This document shows, one piece after another, positions 15,978 to 25,499 of a stretch of 64,000 nucleotides of DNA (within the stretch, counting starts at the first letter, position 1; each line of letters begins with the position of its first letter). The stretch covers positions 1 to 64,000 of the forward strand of contig JAVBPR010000009.1 in assembly GCA_031549485.1 (NCBI GenBank), read 5' to 3'. The notes under the pieces were generated by a model that was given only the letters and a program-made list of their open reading frames with translations, was not told where the DNA came from and ran no database searches. The position numbers and the translations under genes are program-made. The stretch is from JAVBPR01 sp031549485. Its GTDB lineage: Bacteria; Bacillota; Clostridia; Oscillospirales; Feifaniaceae.

Positions 15978-18900
15978 TTAGAAAGCGTTGTCTGCAACGA
16001 TTTCAACCGAGAATGTGCTTGTGAGAAGCGGAGTAGCGCCTGTAACATTGAGGTCAAGGTTGTAAGTGTAGGTTTCACCAACTGCAACAAGACCGCTTGT
16101 GTGGTTGAATTTAAGGTTGTTTGATCCGCCTCTGTAGAGCCAAACTTGGTCGCCTGATCCCGGAGCGAGCTGTGCTCTGTCGCCAGCTGTTCCAGCGCCG
16201 ATGTTCTGAGTTGAAAGCGATACAAATGCCGGAGTTGCTGCATCTCTACCTGCAAGGTTTGCTTTCGCATAGTTGAACAAGTTAAGAACATTAGCATTAG
16301 CATCTTTTACTTTAATCTGAACGGTAAGGGGTGTAAATGTCCAAGCTGCTGCTGTGGGATCTGCATTTCCCCAGTTACCATCAAAGAAAGAACCTGTGTT
16401 GTCTTTAACTTTAACTGCATCAGCAACTTTGTTTACTTTGTACTGTGCACCCGGATCGGTGTTAGTATCAGTAATAACGATTCTGAGGATAACCTGGCCT
16501 TTTCCGAGTACGCCTGTGCTTACATTGTTGTAAAGGTTGATTATTGTTGAGTAAACAGCGCCCTCTACAAGAGTAACAGCAGTACCATTGAAGTTAAGAA
16601 CATTTGCACCAGTTCTCTGAATCCTAGGTCTATTTGTTGTGGCTGCTGTTAAGCATCCCATTGTGAAATAGTTTGCGTAGTCAGAATCAAGAAGAGCTTC
16701 GCAAGCAGAAGGTGTTGCGTTAGAAGCCCAAGTTACCTGAGCCTGGATAAGCGGCTGAATGTTTGTAGTCGCTGTTCCTGTCGGAAGCATAATAGTAATA
16801 ACATCCGCCGAAGATGTCGGCCATGCGCTGCCTGTTCTGACCTTGAAGCTGTAGTACATAATTGTATTTCCATCCGGAGCTACAATGTAGAACTTAAGAT
16901 CAGCCGGTGCTGCGCCTGCTGCCGGTAATGTTGTCGGGCAATCTGTGATAACAACAGAAGCGCCTGCCTGTGTCGGAACGATTTTATATTTGCCTGTTCC
17001 TTCTGTTCCGGCCATAACATTAGCGAAGTTTGCTGCTGCATTGCCTTCCTGCCATGTGCTGCCGTCTGTTTCGAAGATACCAGCAATTGTAGCCGGATTC
17101 GTTACTGTACCTGCACCAGAAGCAGAAACTGCTGTGTCAGCCATCTTAGCAAGTGTTGCATCATCGCTGATTGATGTTCCCTGTGAATCGTAGTTAGAAA
17201 TAGGTGTCTTGTAGTAAATAATCTGGTAAATCTCGAGCGGCTCGCTAGTGCTATTGTTTCTGTGACGAACTGCAAAGTCCATTACATATGCAACAGCGCC
17301 TGTGGAAAGATCCTGAGATCTGCCGAAAGCATCAATCGTAAGTGAGCTTGCCGTTGTTGCAACACCTGTGACAGGCGATGTGTCATATCCTGTGATGATG
17401 CAGTCAGAAGAAACCGGAAGAATAACTGTATTTGTGTATTCTCTGAGTCTTCTCTGCTGTGTTCCACCGTCGATTGTAACCGTTGACCACGGGTTCGGCT
17501 CTGCCTTGACAGGAGCGCGACCGTTTTTGTCGCCCTGACCAATCTTGATTGTTCCGTTTTTAACTTCAAGAACTGCGCCACGGTAAACTGTTCCAACGCC
17601 AAATCCTGTTGAAACTGTCGGAACGATGGTCGAAGAGCCCGCCAAATTTGTAAGAGTATTAAGTCTGTTGCTCTCTGAAGTCTCATAGTATTTCTCTATT
17701 TTGCCAGAAGAGTTAAGCTTCATGTATCCAAAGTAAAGTTGCGGATTAGGCTTCGGAACAGAAATGTCCTGTCCGAGAATCTTCTGATTTACAATGCTCT
17801 GTCCATTTCCTGTAGCGTTTTTAACAAGAACATTGATAGAATCATAGAATTTGCAAGTTCCGTTTGCAGCGACCTGAAGCTGGAGGAACATATAATCGCC
17901 TGTGCTGTCCTCATCATAGTAATAGTTGTAGCTACGCATCGAGAGGAGATTATGATCGTCTCCGCTGAGGAGATCGCCATGTAGAACCATTGTGTCAATT
18001 ATTCCGGCATCGTCTTTGGAAACTCTGTAAAGTCCAACTTTTGTATCAGCAAAAGAAGAAAGCTCATTTGCTTTTACAACTGTAAGAACGTCATCTGTAA
18101 GATCGTTTGCCGAAGCTGCGCCCTTATTGTCATAGTTAAATACGACAGCAGTGTCTGAAACGTATTTATCAATTACATAAGCGCCGCCAGCCGGTTTCTT
18201 GTAAAGGTTGCCCGATCCAGCATCAAGTTTAAATACTGTTGTGCCGTCATCGGTGTATGTGCCTGTTACAAGTGTAAGGCTATAGATTTTTCCGTCTGTA
18301 TCAAGTTTATACTCGAAGAGTTTGCCTGTAGCAGCAGGAACTGCAACAGCTACATTCAAAGTAGACTTGTTAAGCGGAGTTGTACCGTCTTTTGCATACC
18401 ATTTATCGTCTTTATCGTAAATTTTGTATGCGCCGCTTGCAATAGAAGCAACACCATGTGTTCCTGTAGCAAGTTCAAATGTTTTTGTTGTTCCATCAGT
18501 AAGAAGTCCTGTTACTGTAAATGAAGCTGCCTGATAGATATTTGCCGCTGTGCCGCCGACATCAGCGATAAGGATAAGATTAGCTGTCTGGCCTTTAGCC
18601 GGCTCGATGTAAGAAAGGTATCCAGCTTTATCAAGATAGATATCATACTTCTCGCCTGTGCTGTAAGACCCAGCATCTTTGCTGGTAAGGCACTGATAGC
18701 TCATGCCATATTTTACGCCGCCGAATGTCATGTCGCGGTTACTTGTACCGTTCAATTTTACATCCAAAACAGCTGTGGCTTTTTGAATTGTGTAAACATC
18801 ATAAACGCCGTTGCCAACTATAGCTGTTGTAGCCGATACGTTAACGATATCGTCTTTTGCAATTCCGCTGATATCGCCTTTAATCTGGCTCGCCGGAATT

Positions 18901-20288
18901 GTAGCGCCGCCATTGATGCCGCTGATTGCAATGGAAGTACCGCTAACATAAGTGACTTTGCCCGGTGTCCAATAATTAACAATGATTTTGTCCCAAGCTT
19001 CTGTTCTTCTGTCAACAGTTTTAGCTGTTTTATAATCAAGGAACTGGAAAGAAGCTGCTCTGTTCTGGGTGAACGGAGTTTGCTGTTGGTTCCACGGATA
19101 AAGCGGTGTTGATGCATTGAAAGCAGTATCAGATGCGCCGCCGTTTACTATCCAGTTAGTTATTCCGTCATTGCCAACGCCTTTTTCGCCCGGCTTCCAG
19201 AAGAAGTAGTCAACATAAATGCCGATTTTCTTCTCTGTTACGCCATCTGCGTCACGTCTTGCAATGAAGAGCGGAATGTTTTTGCCGTCTACCTGTGCAT
19301 AGATGTCGCTCTTGTTCATGTTGTCAACAATACCTGAAGCGACCTGCATGGACTGATAGGATTGAAGAATTGATACATCTGTTTCGTCAATGAAAGCAAG
19401 TGTTTCAACTTCGTTTGTTTTCGCGTTTGTTTTGCTCCAGATCTGTACGAGATGTCCGAGGTATTCGTCGCAGTTAACTGCTGTCTCGATCTGAGTCTGG
19501 GTTGTGCCGTAAGTGAATGTGCCGTCAGTGTTCTTTGTAGCCGCTTTAACAGCAACTCTGCCTTCTTTGGTAATTTTCGGATTTGCATTACCAGGAGCAG
19601 CAGTAGATGTACCAACGATTACGCCATAAGTCTCATCTGCTCCGAAAGTAGCTTTCATCGGAGTTTCATAAGCCCATTCTCTTGTGTTTTTGTCCCAGTA
19701 GCTGTATGCAGGACCATCTTCAACAAAGAGATAGTTGTATGCCATAACAGCAACCTGGCCGCGAAGAGCTGCGTTGTCAGCTACGAGGCCTTTGACATCC
19801 TCGAAGAGGCCGCTTTTGCTTGCTCTGTCGATGAAGCCATACGGGAAGGTATAGTCGGCTGCGTTGTAGCCGAGAGCAGTGACGAACATTTTAGCAGCTT
19901 CAGCAACTGTAACTTCTCTGTCGCCTTTAAATGTGCCGTCCGGATATCCGCCTACGATATTGAGGTTTGATGCCCAGTTAACGTAGGAAGCATACCAAAG
20001 GTCTGCTGTAACGTCCGGGAAGATTGCAGAAGCGCCGCTGTAGAGCTCTTCAGCATCCGGGCCGTTTTTGAGGATGAAGAGTATTTTCAAATACTCCGAC
20101 CTCTTGATCGTATTGCCGTAGCCGAAAGATCCGTCCGGATTTCCGCCTACAACTCTAAGACCTGTGAGCAAGCCAGTTGCTTTTGTTTCAACTGTGCCAG
20201 CTGTGTCGTCTGTGTAAGCAAATGCTGTGAGTGAGAAAATCATCACAAACGCAAGTGCTAACGCGACTACTTTGCCTAGTGTTTTCAT
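15978..20288 (-). CDS. Large SLH-domain surface protein (S-layer-like), paralog 1
   Basis: A 1436-residue exported protein. Residues 1-24 are a Sec signal peptide ending in AFA. Residues about 30-200 hold SLH repeats (VVGGNPDGSFGYGNTIKRSE, then NIVGGYPDGTFKGDREVT), which bind pyruvylated cell-wall polymer. The long remainder is Thr/Ala/Gly/Asp-rich and looks like beta-sandwich S-layer repeats. It shares with the neighbouring SLH protein a layout down to a common block (YVMDFAVRHRNN, LEIYQIIYYK) that ends the shorter paralog; about 400 further residues are unique here. Codon use is more AT-rich than in the housekeeping genes. GGGGG lies upstream of the ATG. S-layer function is inferred. Confidence 0.88.
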   Translation of the reverse strand: MKTLGKVVALALAFVMIFSLTAFAYTDDTAGTVETKATGLLTGLRVVGGNPDGSFGYGNTIKRSEYLKILFILKNGPDAEELYSGASAIFPDVTADLWYASYVNWASNLNIVGGYPDGTFKGDREVTVAEAAKMFVTALGYNAADYTFPYGFIDRASKSGLFEDVKGLVADNAALRGQVAVMAYNYLFVEDGPAYSYWDKNTREWAYETPMKATFGADETYGVIVGTSTAAPGNANPKITKEGRVAVKAATKNTDGTFTYGTTQTQIETAVNCDEYLGHLVQIWSKTNAKTNEVETLAFIDETDVSILQSYQSMQVASGIVDNMNKSDIYAQVDGKNIPLFIARRDADGVTEKKIGIYVDYFFWKPGEKGVGNDGITNWIVNGGASDTAFNASTPLYPWNQQQTPFTQNRAASFQFLDYKTAKTVDRRTEAWDKIIVNYWTPGKVTYVSGTSIAISGINGGATIPASQIKGDISGIAKDDIVNVSATTAIVGNGVYDVYTIQKATAVLDVKLNGTSNRDMTFGGVKYGMSYQCLTSKDAGSYSTGEKYDIYLDKAGYLSYIEPAKGQTANLILIADVGGTAANIYQAASFTVTGLLTDGTTKTFELATGTHGVASIASGAYKIYDKDDKWYAKDGTTPLNKSTLNVAVAVPAATGKLFEYKLDTDGKIYSLTLVTGTYTDDGTTVFKLDAGSGNLYKKPAGGAYVIDKYVSDTAVVFNYDNKGAASANDLTDDVLTVVKANELSSFADTKVGLYRVSKDDAGIIDTMVLHGDLLSGDDHNLLSMRSYNYYYDEDSTGDYMFLQLQVAANGTCKFYDSINVLVKNATGNGQSIVNQKILGQDISVPKPNPQLYFGYMKLNSSGKIEKYYETSESNRLNTLTNLAGSSTIVPTVSTGFGVGTVYRGAVLEVKNGTIKIGQGDKNGRAPVKAEPNPWSTVTIDGGTQQRRLREYTNTVILPVSSDCIITGYDTSPVTGVATTASSLTIDAFGRSQDLSTGAVAYVMDFAVRHRNNSTSEPLEIYQIIYYKTPISNYDSQGTSISDDATLAKMADTAVSASGAGTVTNPATIAGIFETDGSTWQEGNAAANFANVMAGTEGTGKYKIVPTQAGASVVITDCPTTLPAAGAAPADLKFYIVAPDGNTIMYYSFKVRTGSAWPTSSADVITIMLPTGTATTNIQPLIQAQVTWASNATPSACEALLDSDYANYFTMGCLTAATTNRPRIQRTGANVLNFNGTAVTLVEGAVYSTIINLYNNVSTGVLGKGQVILRIVITDTNTDPGAQYKVNKVADAVKVKDNTGSFFDGNWGNADPTAAAWTFTPLTVQIKVKDANANVLNLFNYAKANLAGRDAATPAFVSLSTQNIGAGTAGDRAQLAPGSGDQVWLYRGGSNNLKFNHTSGLVAVGETYTYNLDLNVTGATPLLTSTFSVEIVADNAF

Positions 20289-20368
20289 GCTTGTTTGTCC
20301 CCCTAATTAAAATTTTTTAGGTCTCCCTGATAGGATAGAAAATTCCTACCCTATGCTATTACAGGTAT

Positions 20369-20397
20369 AGTTTAGCAAAGCCCCTATTATATTGCAA
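20369..20397 (-). promoter_or_regulatory. Promoter of SLH paralog 1
   Basis: On the minus strand TTGCAA, 17 bp, TAAACT, with TTTGC just before the -10. The same arrangement precedes SLH paralog 2. The transcript would have a leader of about 75 nt. Confidence 0.65.
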
Positions 20398-20892
20398 GAT
20401 TATTTTCCATTTGTAACAATTCTGTAATAATCTGTTATTTAATATACTTACAGCCTTTTTTGGGACTTGCTTTTGACAGATATATTATAATAAGGAAGTT
20501 TTCGCTTTTTATCCGCTTGCCAGCTTTCTGTCAAGCAACGTTTTGCGGTCGGCAAATTGGCATGAAAAATCCTATTTGTATTTCGAGATTTGTTTGATAT
20601 TGCCGGGAAATCCTGGGCGGCGGCAAAGAATTTATGTAACTGCTGACGCAATCGCTCTTTGCGCGGTTTGTTTTCACCGGCTTTATGCTCTGGCTCAAAG
20701 TCTTAACATTGCGGGCGGATATGAAATCCGCCCCTGTTTATTATTATGTATCCTTTTAAATCAAAAGCCGCTCCTGCCGTATTTATCTCGCGTCCTTTTA
20801 AATCAAAAGCCGCTCCTATGGAGCGGCTTCCTAAATTGTCAATTGTCAATTGTTAATTGTCAATTTTCTGCTCCCGTGGAGCAGAAAAAAAT
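20398..20892 (-). repeat. Intergenic block with a family C remnant
   Basis: No gene is seen. On the minus strand downstream of SLH paralog 2 there is a heptad block (AATTGAC type, about 20834-20867) followed by the hairpin GAAGCCGCTCC/GGAGCGGCTT, whose part AAATCAAAAGCCGCTCCT occurs twice in tandem 45 bp apart. GGCGGAT...ATCCGCC forms another small hairpin. The rest is unassigned. Confidence 0.6.
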
Positions 20893-20920
20893 CCGGCGGG
20901 GCTATTGCCCCGCCGGAAAA
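20893..20920 (-). terminator. Terminator of SLH paralog 2
   Basis: CCGGCGGGGC paired with GCCCCGCCGG, followed by a T-run on the minus strand. Confidence 0.9.
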
Positions 20921-20947
20921 CCGGTCAAATTTAATATTAAATTAAAC

Positions 20948-23929
20948 TTAAGCGATTATTTCGTAGTTTGCAACCGGCTGTTTGTAAGCGATAATCTGGT
21001 AGATTTCAAGCGGGTTTGCAGTGTTGTTGTCTTTGTGTCTGACCGCGAAGTCTATTACATAGCTCTCGCCGGATGTGCCGATATCGGTTGAGCCGATAAG
21101 GTCAGCAAGTGTGCCGTTTGTCGCTGTCATTGTGTCGCCGTTTGCATAGCCCGGTTTCGCGTCTACTATAGTAATCTTGAGATCCGAAGCCGCTGCAAGA
21201 AGAATTTCTCTTACATAGGTGTACGGTTTTCTGTCGTTTACTGTCTGGCCTTCTACAGTCGCTCTGCCGTTTGTATCGGTCTGCGCGATTGTGACGATAT
21301 TGCCAGTCGCTTTGCGGAACGCGCCGCGGATAACTGTTGCATTGTCTTTGTTGTCTGTAACGCTTGCCGCGATGCTTGAGAGATCAATATCTCTGTTGGC
21401 GTTTGTTCCTTCGTAGTAGCTTGCAAGGCGTCCGCTGCCGTCGATGTCAGCATAGCCGAAGCCTGCGTTTGCTGTCGCGTTTCTTGCCGCAAAATCAACG
21501 CCGTCGAATATTTCAGCAATGATTTTAGCGTAGACTGTGCTTTCGCCGGAGTTTTTCGCTACTGTTACGTCGGTAGTTGTGACGCTCTGAACTTTTCCGC
21601 CCATGATGAGCTCGATGTCCATGTTGTAAGTTGTGTCATTTACCTGGTTGATTTCGTATCTGCCTGTTCTCATAGCAAGCTGTGTTGTCGAGCCGACGGC
21701 TTTGCCGAAATCAGATGTTATAAAGATTGCGGTTGCTTTGGAAGAATCGTCTTTGTCGGTGACAACATAAGCAAGTTTTGTGTCGGTAAACGCTGTCTGA
21801 CTTGCCATTGTTGTGACAACAAAGCTGTCATCTGTGTATTCCGCTGTTTGTTTATCGTCGTATTTGAATACGATGGTGCTGTTGTCTACGAATTTGTCGA
21901 TAGCATAAGCGCCGCCGGTGCTCTTGTAGAGAACCATGTTCGCTTTGTCAAACTTGTAAAGGTTGTTTCCGCCGGCTGTGCCGTTGCTCGGAATAGCCAT
22001 CGCTGTGATTTTGCCGTCGCCGTCGATGGTGTAAGTTACAAGTTTGCCTATAGCTGCGATATCGTTTGCTGTCGCCGCGTTGCCTGCGTCATTTGTCCAG
22101 CAGCCTGTTTTGGAGCTGTCATAGATGACCTGGCCGTCGATTGAAAGGGTTGTGACAGAAGAAGCAACTTCAAAGGTCTTTGTTGTTCCGTCTTTGAGGA
22201 TACCTGTTACAGACGCTTTGCCTGTGAGGAGTCCGTTGTTCTGAACAACATCTTTGATGAGCATCATGTCTTCAACCGCTTTGATAGCTGTGCTTTCGTA
22301 TACGAAGCCGCCTTTGTCGAAGATAATGTCAACTTCTTTGCCGAGCTGGAAGTCGCCTGTGCTTACGAGGCTGTTTGCAGCGAGGCTGTAAGTTTTGCCG
22401 CCGAAGGTGATTGTTTTGTTGGTCGAGCTTACGCTTGTAACCTTAACCGCTGTTGAAACGCTTGATTTCTCGATGGTGTAGATATCAGCAATTCTTGTGC
22501 CGATAACGCCTGATGTAACCGCAACGTTTACATAATCGCCTTTTGCAAATCCGGCGATACCGCCTTTGACCTGCTCGGCTGTCATTGTGCTTGTTCTCTC
22601 TACGCCGCCGACTTCAAAAGTAACAGAGATGCTTGCAGCGTTGATCGCTGTAACTTCACCTGTGAGCCAGTAGCTGATTCCGATGTAATCCCAATCAGGA
22701 TCACCGACTACCCACGGGGTAGCTTTAGCAGCTTTTGCAGCTGCTGTCGCATCGGCTGCATCTGTCGCAACTTTGTTGTCGATGAATGTGAATTCCGAGT
22801 AGAAATTAGTCATTGTCGGAAGAATTTTGCTCTGGAAAGCCTTAAAGCTCTCGTCTTTCGCGCCGTTGTTGTAAACGATGTTTGTCGCAACAAAGCCCTG
22901 TGTTGTCGGTTTTATGCTGTCGTTTGTTGTCGCATTTCTCGGTGCGAGGAAGAGCGGAGTTTTAACGCCGTCTACCGTTACATAGATGTCATACTGTGCA
23001 AGATTGCCGTCTTTGTCAGCCTGTGTGCGGAAATCGCTGAATGTAACATTCATAACTTTTTCCGCTTCGTCTGTAACAGCTATGATTTTGTCTTTGCCGT
23101 CTTTTTTGTCTTTTGATGTCCAGATTGTAACCGCGTGGCCGATCATTTTGTCGCAATCGACCGTGCAATCTTTAACGCCGGCTGTCTGGAAGTTTACTTT
23201 GCCTGTCTGTGTGATTGTGCCCGGATTTACGTTAGATGTTCCGAGAACAACGTCGTCTGTGCTCTTGGCACCGAAGTTTTTAACTATCGGCTCGTCGTAT
23301 TCATACTGTTTTGTGTTAGCGTTCCAACGCTCGTAAGCGGGCGCGTCGTCAACAAAAAGGAAGTTTGAACCGATAAGAGCAATTATTCCGCGGGGAGCGG
23401 GATCGTCAGCTGTAAGGCCTGAAACGTTCTCATAAAGTCCGCTTCTGTTAGCTCTGTCAATAACGCCATACGGGAATGCAAAGTCTGTTGCTTTGTAGCC
23501 GAGAGCTACGATAAAGATTTTTGACGCTTCTGCAAAGGTGATTGGGTTATCGCCTTTGAATGTGCCGTCCGGATAACCGCCGACTATTCCGAGCTGAACT
23601 GCCCAGTTAACATACGGTGCATACCATTTGTCGCCTGTAACGTCCGGGAACATCGGGTTGTTTCCTGAGTAAAGTTCTTCGTTTCCTTCTCCTGTTGAAA
23701 GGATAAAGAGTATTTTAAGAACTTCCGCTCTTGTTATCGTTTTTCCTTGGCCGAATGTACCGTCGGGATATCCGCCGATAACATTGAGACCTGAAAGCAG
23801 GTCAACTGCTTTGCCAACCTCTGTGCCCGAATCAACGTCCGGATACTTTGATGCGCTTGCGCTGAATGCGAAAGAGATCGCCATTGTGAACGCAAGAACC
23901 ATCGCGAGGATTTTTTTCATTTTTCCCAT
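20948..23929 (-). CDS. Large SLH-domain surface protein (S-layer-like), paralog 2
   Basis: A 993-residue exported protein with a signal peptide (MKKILAMVLAFTMAISFAF, cut after SASA) and SLH repeats in residues about 30-200 (VIGGYPDGTFGQGKTITRAE, GIVGGYPDGTFKGDNPITFA). The rest is a long Thr/Asp/Ala-rich region of repeated beta domains, for example SVSSTNKTITFGGKTYSL. It ends just after the block YVIDFAVRHKDNN shared with paralog 1. AGGAGG lies eight bases before the ATG. Its promoter sequence matches that of paralog 1. Tandem duplication of an S-layer gene is the simplest reading. Confidence 0.88.
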   Translation of the reverse strand: MGKMKKILAMVLAFTMAISFAFSASASKYPDVDSGTEVGKAVDLLSGLNVIGGYPDGTFGQGKTITRAEVLKILFILSTGEGNEELYSGNNPMFPDVTGDKWYAPYVNWAVQLGIVGGYPDGTFKGDNPITFAEASKIFIVALGYKATDFAFPYGVIDRANRSGLYENVSGLTADDPAPRGIIALIGSNFLFVDDAPAYERWNANTKQYEYDEPIVKNFGAKSTDDVVLGTSNVNPGTITQTGKVNFQTAGVKDCTVDCDKMIGHAVTIWTSKDKKDGKDKIIAVTDEAEKVMNVTFSDFRTQADKDGNLAQYDIYVTVDGVKTPLFLAPRNATTNDSIKPTTQGFVATNIVYNNGAKDESFKAFQSKILPTMTNFYSEFTFIDNKVATDAADATAAAKAAKATPWVVGDPDWDYIGISYWLTGEVTAINAASISVTFEVGGVERTSTMTAEQVKGGIAGFAKGDYVNVAVTSGVIGTRIADIYTIEKSSVSTAVKVTSVSSTNKTITFGGKTYSLAANSLVSTGDFQLGKEVDIIFDKGGFVYESTAIKAVEDMMLIKDVVQNNGLLTGKASVTGILKDGTTKTFEVASSVTTLSIDGQVIYDSSKTGCWTNDAGNAATANDIAAIGKLVTYTIDGDGKITAMAIPSNGTAGGNNLYKFDKANMVLYKSTGGAYAIDKFVDNSTIVFKYDDKQTAEYTDDSFVVTTMASQTAFTDTKLAYVVTDKDDSSKATAIFITSDFGKAVGSTTQLAMRTGRYEINQVNDTTYNMDIELIMGGKVQSVTTTDVTVAKNSGESTVYAKIIAEIFDGVDFAARNATANAGFGYADIDGSGRLASYYEGTNANRDIDLSSIAASVTDNKDNATVIRGAFRKATGNIVTIAQTDTNGRATVEGQTVNDRKPYTYVREILLAAASDLKITIVDAKPGYANGDTMTATNGTLADLIGSTDIGTSGESYVIDFAVRHKDNNTANPLEIYQIIAYKQPVANYEIIA

Positions 23930-23999
23930 TTGTTTTTCCTCCTGATTTTTTGTTTGTGGAATGGTAAAGGGAAATTTACCACCACTTCATCACGTACCC

Positions 24000-24028
24000 A
24001 GTTTAGCAAACCTTATACCCCCTTTCAA
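24000..24028 (-). promoter_or_regulatory. Promoter of SLH paralog 2
   Basis: TTGAAA, 17 bp, TAAACT on the minus strand, with GGTTTGCTAAACT nearly identical to the paralog 1 promoter. The leader is about 65 nt. Confidence 0.65.
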
Positions 24029-24233
24029 CCCCTTTTGCCCATCGGTAATATTTCTGTAATATTACTCTCCCTAAGTGTTTCTGCTTTCCAGTTCTTCCAG
24101 CGGATGGAAAGCGGCTTTGTATTAATATAACTAATCGCAGGATAAAGAGCTGTGAATTGCGCTGCCTTATATATAAAGGAAGCAATTTTATTTTTGTACC
24201 GCTTTTCTCCTTTTTTCCCAGTTTCTGTTTCAT

Positions 24234-24937
24234 TTCGCGGCGAAGAGGAGACTGACAATGGATAACGGATAATTGACAATTGATAATTTAGGAAGCCGAC
24301 TGCGTCGGCTTTGATTTATCGGCGGTTACTCCTTAAGGGTTAACAGATTAAGGCGGCGGCTTTGATCAAAGAGTCGGTTTTTCTTGACATTTCGCCGTCG
24401 CCAAGGCGCGGAACTTGCCGCAGCTGCGGCAGGCGGCGGCTAGCGCCGCCGTCCCGGGCGAGCTAAGCTCGCCTGTTCCGCGAGAGAAATGAAAAGGCGG
24501 CTTTAAATATGAGTTTTGCCGATTTCGATAAATACGCTGCTTAAGGTTTGCCGCGCTTTTATTTTTAGTAGGGGGCGATGCCCACATCGCCCCCTACTAA
24601 TTATATTCGCCAAGTCAAAATCCGCTTTTTTTGCGGAGATTTGCCGTTCCCGATATTCTCGCCGAGCCCATTCAAGCAGACGCCGTAGGCGGAACAAAAA
24701 AAGAATTTTATTCCGGAGGCAGCACCGGGCTCTCCGCGGAATGGGGCGAATGTAATTCGCCCGCGGGCGTAGGTCCGCCCGAACGCCGCAATAGCGGCGG
24801 ATTCCGCAGGAAAATAAGATTTGCTTTGAATAAAGTTTACTTGGGATTGTTTAATAAGTTTTGCTTCCTGAGATTCGCCGTCCCCGATATTCTCGCCGAG
24901 CATATTTAAGCAGTCGCCGTAGGCGGAATAAAAATAA
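24234..24937 (+). repeat. Intergenic repeat block C-B-D-A-B-A
   Basis: No gene is seen in about 700 bp. In order: a family C block (24253-24312), family B (24407-24482), family D (24566-24600, a perfect hairpin TTAGTAGGGGGCGATG with loop CCCA), family A G-C variant (about 24669-24701), family B (24735-24808) and family A G-C variant (about 24903-24935). Neither family A copy precedes a start codon here. Confidence 0.85.
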
Positions 24938-24963
24938 AAAAGAGCCGTGGAAGGCTCTTTTGA
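24938..24963 (-). terminator. Terminator of the CPBP-tadA unit
   Basis: AAAAGAGCC...GGCTCTTTT stem with a T-run on the minus strand. Confidence 0.85.
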
Positions 24964-24974
24964 TATTTGGCGGA

Positions 24975-25499
24975 TTATTTGTTTTTTGTTTTTTCGCGCT
25001 CGGCGCGAAGTTTTTTGAAAAATTCGCCCAGCAGGGCGGCTGATTCTTTCGCCATTACGCCGCGCGTAACTTCGGGGCTGTGGTTAAACGGCATCGAAAA
25101 CAAATCGGTAACGCTGCCAGCCGCACCCGCTTTCGCGTCCGCCGCGCCGTAAACAAGCCGTTTTATCCGCGAATTGATTATCGCTCCGGCGCACATCGGA
25201 CAAGGCTCCAGCGTGACATACAGGTCGCACCGCCAAAGCCGCCAGCCCGAAAGTTTTTTGCACGCTTTTCTGATTGCCTCGCATTCGGCGTGAAGCAGCG
25301 CATTTTTTCCGCTTTCCCTGAGATTATGCGCGCGCGCGATAATTTTCCCGTCCATAACCACCACCGCGCCAACCGGAATTTCTCCCTTTGCGGCGGCTTT
25401 TACAGCTTCCGCTATCGCGGCTTTCATGAATTTTTTATCGTCCGTCGCCTGTTTTTCCTGCGCCAAAATCGCAGCCGTCGGTTTTTTGTTATTTTGCAA
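24975..25499 (-). CDS. tadA: tRNA-specific adenosine deaminase
   Basis: Zinc deaminase that converts A34 to inosine in tRNA-Arg(ACG); essential in most bacteria. About 174 residues. The core has VGAVVVMDGKIIARAHN, the active-site LLHAECEAI (zinc histidine and proton-shuttling glutamate) and the second zinc motif EPCPMCAGAI. The start is uncertain: a TTG overlapping the end of the CPBP gene has GGTGATGG upstream and would allow coupling, while an ATG 24 codons in lacks a clear site. Family members usually have only 5-10 residues before the FMKAAI helix. Confidence 0.93.
   Translation of the reverse strand: MQNNKKPTAAILAQEKQATDDKKFMKAAIAEAVKAAAKGEIPVGAVVVMDGKIIARAHNLRESGKNALLHAECEAIRKACKKLSGWRLWRCDLYVTLEPCPMCAGAIINSRIKRLVYGAADAKAGAAGSVTDLFSMPFNHSPEVTRGVMAKESAALLGEFFKKLRAEREKTKNK

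Noticed and set aside
20448..20651. 67-codon minus-strand frame
   Set aside because: No ribosome site; it resembles a stretch at 27.2 kb as DNA, with stops there, so it is more likely a repeat remnant.
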